Below are positions 59,193-64,000 of a DNA stretch of 64,000 bases, one piece after another. A program made the translations under genes and the position numbers. The stretch is taken from contig OX359247.1 of NCBI GenBank assembly GCA_947179485.1, forward strand, positions 44,055,131-44,119,130. Reading direction: 5' to 3'. Numbering within the stretch: position 1 is the first letter of the stretch; each line of letters starts with the position of its first letter. A model generated the notes under the pieces. That model did not search any database. It worked only from the letters and a program-made list of their open reading frames with translations, and was not told where the DNA came from. The DNA comes from Allacma fusca (Eukaryota; Arthropoda; Collembola; Symphypleona; Sminthuridae).

Positions 59193-61812
59193 ATCTAGCT
59201 CGACGGACCAAACAAACTGTATTTTAGTGGAAATTAGAACAAATGAAATTTTATCTCATCAAATATTGCATACATCCAGGGTACTCATGTTAAATATTAT
59301 ATGTGATACTGTGATACATAATAAAGCATGCTAAAATAAAATAGTACAATAGAACGAATGGTTGAATATATTGAATATCCGGCTCGAAGGACCAATATAA
59401 TGCAGTAATTACATGAAAGCACCCTATTAAAAGTAAGGGTAAGTTTTGCTTGAAATATTGGGGTAATAAACATATATAAATATAAATTGGACGTTATCTA
59501 TAGCGTTATTTCGATAACAGAAGGGACGCGTCCATAAAAATTTCTCAAGGGATATAATAATTTTGCCTTTGTAGGAGTCCGCTATATAGCACGACATGGA
59601 TTGCACGAATTCCTTTTCAAATGTTTTTCCGCCACTTGATTCCGTTTGAGTTTCTTTTGGGATCTTTTCCAATGCCTGTAGACTAGGACTTGTGACATGA
59701 GGTTTCATCTTGCAGCTGTTGTGTGTACATTTGGAGTGTGCAGGGTACGTCCATATGTAGGTATAGTCCGGGGTGTTGATGCAGTCGTCCTCTCCATTGG
59801 AACTCAAAGGGTTATAGCCCCGAAAGATTTTTTCTCATGTGCCAGAACACAAGGAAAATATGCGTGCTCACTATTTTTAATGTCGATGCAATCGTCTTGT
59901 CTGGCAGATGCTTCGTTTCTCTTTTTATGCGAATTACTCCCGCTCTATACACTAATTTCCTGGTGCTAATAGCTTCTTTATGGCTCATGGGATTAGGGTT
60001 TGGAGGACCAGGCATGCATTTACTCAGGATTGGGCATTTATCGTTGCGGAGGATCAGTGGAAGTGTTTCTACACAGGGGATTTTTGGGAAAATATAAAAG
60101 TGGTCCTTCGAGCCGGATCTCTGGCTCCTAGTTCCCATAGTAATAACTTTTAGGAAATACGCCAAATTTCCTCCAAGCTACTTAGAAAATTTTGCAAATA
60201 AAACCCATTATTTATTTAGTATTATTGAATTACCCCGTCCCTTCCAGCCGGATATTTAATATTCCTTTAATAATCAATAGAATCCATTCATTTAAATTAA
60301 GTGTATAAATTAATTTTCAACCTAGCCTCCTGCCGAAAGTTTGCGTTTTTGATTTTCGGCAAAGTAATTATTTTGAGACAGATGATAAAATACATTTATT
60401 GCACTTCAAACAGAATTTCTATTTATCCAATGAGAATGTTTTCATTGAATTATTACATTTGCCTTGATAAATCAAAAAAAACTTCTTAGAATGACGCCAA
60501 ACTATTATTTCATGTGGAACTCGCAAGTAATTTGTTTATTTTGGTCCTTCGACCCGGATATTTTTATTATACCCCAGGTACATATTCCCCAGTGAGTTTT
60601 TTAAAATTAAAAATTTAGAAAGTAAATTTTTGAAGTCTGGAGCCAAATATCTCTTGAGATGGAATGCTCAAAGAATTAACTCGTTTTGGTCCTTCGAGCC
60701 GGATTATCGGGAATGTGATTTACTGCACCGAGAATTTAGTAAATTTCAGATAAGAGATTTATGTAAGACAAGTCAAGGGTTTTCTTAACTTAGAATATTT
60801 TTGGTCCTTCGAACCGGATCGAAGATCCCATCAGAAATAAGACTTAGTTTAGTAGTACCACAGCTGTTATCCGGCAAACCAACGCAGTGGAAGATACTGA
60901 CTTTTGTAGTGCTTCGGCAAAATTAACGCTTAAAAGAAATATGTGAAAGCCCCAAAAATTGCAACAGCTGTTCAACTTAAAAATAACCAACAATAAAGAA
61001 CACGCACATTCCTGTCCCAGTCCCTTCCTCTCTATATAGACGAACTTGCTAAAAAACAAACAGTACTTTGTGCCCCACCGACCGTTAATTTTGCATTTCG
61101 ACCCATACATAATCATATGTACGTTGGATGTATGTGCGTACATGGGCCAGAGTATGCCCAGCGTGTCAGGACGACAACGATATTAGGAGGGTTGTGCAAA
61201 CACAAACAGAGAGCGCGACTCTCCGGAGACGAAAATACATCCCTTCATCATATCGACCTGACTTTTACTACAACTTGTCTTCGTCAAGACAAGAAAATAA
61301 ACTCCAGAAAGATTACATGTCATAGACTGGATGATGCACAGAGACAAATGCACACACTCATGTTCCCGAGCCCAAGGGACACAACTCAAGCGGCTTATGA
61401 CACTCTCACTCATGGTTTATTATTGGGGTCGGGGATTCCAAATGCATTAAGACCTACACATGGACACCTATGTATAGTATCCAAACATACTCAGCGGCAT
61501 ACACGTATACTCAGCCAAGCCCAAATCCACAAATGTACATACACATCATCACTTTGCCCCTAAAATCTTCTTTAATAATAATACCCTGTCACAGGGACGA
61601 CTCCCTGGTTAAGAAGCAAAATGCACACCCATCCTCAGGCACATAAACACTCTAAAATTTTATTTATTTTGGTCCTTCGAGCCGGATCATCCTCCAATTT
61701 TTGCACTTACAATTCCATTAATTTCCATTAATTTTAGGATTTATGTACGAAACCCAGCAAACATTCTTTTATTAAATTATTCTTCAATTAAATTTGGTCC
61801 TTCGAGCCGGAT
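59193..61812. repeat. Cluster of nine TTGGTCCTTCGARCCGGAT motifs
   Basis: Well-preserved plus-strand copies lie at 60101-60118, 60541-60559, 60686-60704, 60801-60819, 61669-61687 and 61794-61812. A good minus-strand copy is at 59377-59395. Decayed copies lie at 59193-59211 (minus) and 60236-60252 (plus). The base after TTCGA is G, C or A and the rest is almost invariant. Preceding bases are usually T- or A-rich. Spacings range from about 100 to 850 bases and the sequences between do not repeat. Frames on both strands between 59697 and 60165 pass through the region without a recognised domain. Confidence 0.82.
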
Positions 61813-63445
61813 TTTTTTCAGAACAATTTTCTATCTCCAGGTATTCAAATTCGGCTTCAAAATCCGACATTAAAAGTAGCTCCTACTCCCTGTACCATTC
61901 AGCCTACTAAGAATAAGAGCCAATGCTGGAAGGTTACATCTCAAGGGAAATAGTTAAGAAGCAGAATGGAACCCCTGATATAATTCATATTATAAATTCA
62001 CGTCATTCCCAACAAGTGGAGCAATTTCTCAAATTTTTTCCCCTCCCTTTAAGCTCCATAGTAATTCAATGGATGAAATAATTTCCGCCCATAAAAAAAA
62101 TCTGGGAGGAGATCCGTTTAAAAACACGGACTACTGTAGGAAAAAAATAATAAAGAATTGGAGCAAACAGTAAAAAGTAATTTAGAGGTTGAGTTGAGAT
62201 CTTGAGAGCAGTAAACTCCAGGTGTAAAAAAAAGCTTGATAATAAATGACCCTTCGCCCCTACACAAATATTACACATTGACTGAATGGAGCAGCAGGAG
62301 TTGAAAGCCGTTTAAAAAAGTGGATGCGCTCTTGTGAGAAAAAATTTCTTTAATAAATTTACGAGCTGGGGCTATATATGTATGTATGGACGTGTGGACT
62401 CCCAGAGTTGTTTTTTTCCCTGAGATATTACTCATGCCCTAGGGTTGATAAAAACAGCGTCCTCTCTCTGACATCCAAGCCGATGACATATTTGACAGCG
62501 CCAATTTGACCTTGGTCAAATCTCACTGAAGTAACATACCAAAAGTGTGCGTCTCAGCTCTGTTTAAAGTCAGGCTCCTTATTATTTCAGTGTCTGTGTA
62601 CCTATAGATATAATTATGTATGTACCTATTTTTTGCACTCCTCAAGCCAGATATAGGCTCAAAGCGCAAGTCAATTTTTTTCCCTCTTGTATAAGACTAA
62701 AGGGAAATGTGGGTACGTGTGGGAATGTCCCTAGCTCTCTCGATACGTACATTATATAAGGAGTCATATGGGATAATATTTTATTCATACGGAACAAAAC
62801 TTTCATCTTTGCTCCGAATCAATCATTCACAGTCAGGGCCGATCAAAATATTATGCATTCAAATCGTATCTCTCCGATCTGGATCTCCGGCCTAACTCTG
62901 TCTGCTCCTTATCCCCTTATCTTAAACATATGACCAGCCTTACAGGATGTACAGCTCCGGCCAGGAATATAGAAAATATGAGGGTGCGGTTAAGAACAGA
63001 AAAATAATTTATTTTTTCGCTCCTTAACGCAATTTCTCCCACATTTTTTATTCTACTTGGAAAAGTTTAAAGGAATTTCCTTTTTGCAATTTCTAAGGCG
63101 CAGAACTTCACCATTGAGTCTTAGCAGGATTCAAGAATTATTTGTATATAACACCTCATGGCCAGATGTGGCTTATAAATGAGCTGTAGAGGATTTTCCC
63201 ACGTAGATTCTGATCCCTATGGTGCAGGTCTAGGATCATATGGGGCTGGTGCTCATATAAAATTTAAATGGGTGGATTAAAAATTGGGGATTTTTTGTTT
63301 CTTTGCTGGAAAATTCTACCTAACGTTGAAAAACAAAATTATTTTATTATAAATCTTTATCTGATTTGAAGTTTTTCCTTGAAATTTTAAAAACGAAAAC
63401 ATTTTTTGAAAGTAAAATGCAGAATTGAAGGATATAGTTTTAAAA
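61813..63445. other. Unannotated DNA
   Basis: No gene is seen. A short inverted motif, TTTGACC-TT-GGTCAAA, lies at about 62505-62520. Confidence 0.4.
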
Positions 63446-63449
63446 TTTT

Positions 63450-63690
63450 GGGGGGGGGGGAATAAATTTAGTGGAAAATTTTACAATTATTTATGGAGAA
63501 AAGGCAAGGAGGGGTAAATTTAGGGGAAAATTTTACAATTATTTATGGAGAAAAGGCAAGGAGGGGTAAATTTAGGGGAAAATTTTACAATTATTTATGG
63601 AGAAAAGGCAAGGAGGGGTAAATTTAGGGGAAAATTTTACAATTATTTATGGAGAAAAGGCAAGGAGGGGTAATTTTAGGGGGGAAATTC
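63450..63690 (+). repeat. 52-bp minisatellite next to an 11-G run
   Basis: The unit contains ACAATTATTTATGGAGAAAA followed by GGCAAGGAGGGGTAAATTTA. Copies start at 63483, 63535 and 63587, an exact 52-bp period. About four units are present and nearly identical, so the array is recent. It begins just after a run of 11 G at 63450-63460, the longest G run in the window. Confidence 0.93.
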
Positions 63691-64000
63691 AAATTGTGCT
63701 GAGTCTGTGCTGACGCTGTTATTTCTAATGTGATGAGTTGGAGGGAAAGGGAAGAATGGTGTCATTTAACGGGGTTTCCCGTGCTGGCCATTTTAAGCCC
63801 AGACTGATGCATTTTTCAGGGGCCGTTTCCCCAAATTGACTTGAGCGGAGATCGGAGAGGGAATGGTAATGGTTAATTTTATCCCCGGTTCTTATCCCTT
63901 CGTGGAAAACTACTTGTTTGGATTTACATGAGAATGGTACGATTACATTTGGCATTGTCTACATGTGAGCGAGGGACTCCTGTTGTGACTCCAATTTGTA
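63691..64000. other. Right edge, unannotated
   Basis: A 76-codon minus-strand frame (63725-63955) has mixed composition and no recognised domain. Nothing else is seen. Confidence 0.35.

Noticed and set aside
60101-60118. GGTCCTTCGAGCCGGATC as part of a tRNA T-arm
   Set aside because: The phrase only loosely resembles a TTCGA T-loop. No acceptor, D or anticodon arm is seen at the expected distance in any copy.
59697-60165. Overlapping 86-117 codon frames on both strands
   Set aside because: No domain is recognised, and the minus-strand frame runs through a copy of the 19-bp motif, which argues for chance.
61117-61563. 148-codon plus-strand frame
   Set aside because: Composition is mixed, but it overlaps open frames on both strands, has no recognisable domain and lies across CACACA/ACATAC words.
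8315-63690. Regular repeats as CRISPR arrays
   Set aside because: Repeats are contiguous tandem units without unique spacers, the genome is evidently eukaryotic and no cas genes are present.

Overview
The window looks like a piece of an AT-rich animal nuclear genome, probably an arthropod or another invertebrate. This rests on the lack of bacterial-style gene packing, abundant micro- and minisatellites, a two-ORF non-LTR retrotransposon, and a possible spliced exon. The species cannot be named from the sequence. There are no tRNA or rRNA genes, operons or CRISPR arrays that I can support.

The only confidently coding unit is a nearly 4.6 kb LINE at 12786-17395. It has a coiled-coil/RRM-type ORF1 and an endonuclease plus reverse transcriptase ORF2. 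It is inserted in a 23-bp satellite, and the same satellite continues on both sides (12236-12785 and 17396-17935). A 14-bp target duplication joins the two flanks into an uninterrupted array, so the insertion looks full length and young. ORF1 and ORF2 are in one frame, separated by a single TGA, and no ATG precedes the ORF2 catalytic start.

The rest is mostly intergenic or intronic DNA with about twenty minisatellite arrays. Many belong to a TTGACC/TTGAACTTGAA style (3.4-4.2, 10.5-12.8, 17.4-17.9, 18.8-19.2, 20.9-21.7, 23.5-24.7, 28.7-29.7, 31.2-34.3 and 41.4-42.1 kb). Others belong to an AAATTTTGCAAA style (4.9-5.3, 27.4, 35.2, 36.7, 47.2, 49.0, 51.1 and 58.2 kb). Separate arrays sit at 8.3, 38.2-39.1 and 63.5 kb. 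Many open reading frames here are stop-free repeat, not genes.

Three structures stand out. The first is a 342-bp foldback element (40645-40986), whose arms are mirrored five-copy 32-bp tandem arrays. The second is a 19-bp dispersed motif, TTGGTCCTTCGARCCGGAT, found three times at 29.9-30.2 kb and nine times, two of them reversed, at 59.2-61.8 kb. The third is a divergent 160-bp repeat at the left edge carrying palindromic TGACCTAGGTCA sites. The best host-gene candidate is a short exon at 47868-48040 with a splice donor. Weaker exon candidates lie on the minus strand at 7907-8236 and 53108-53302.
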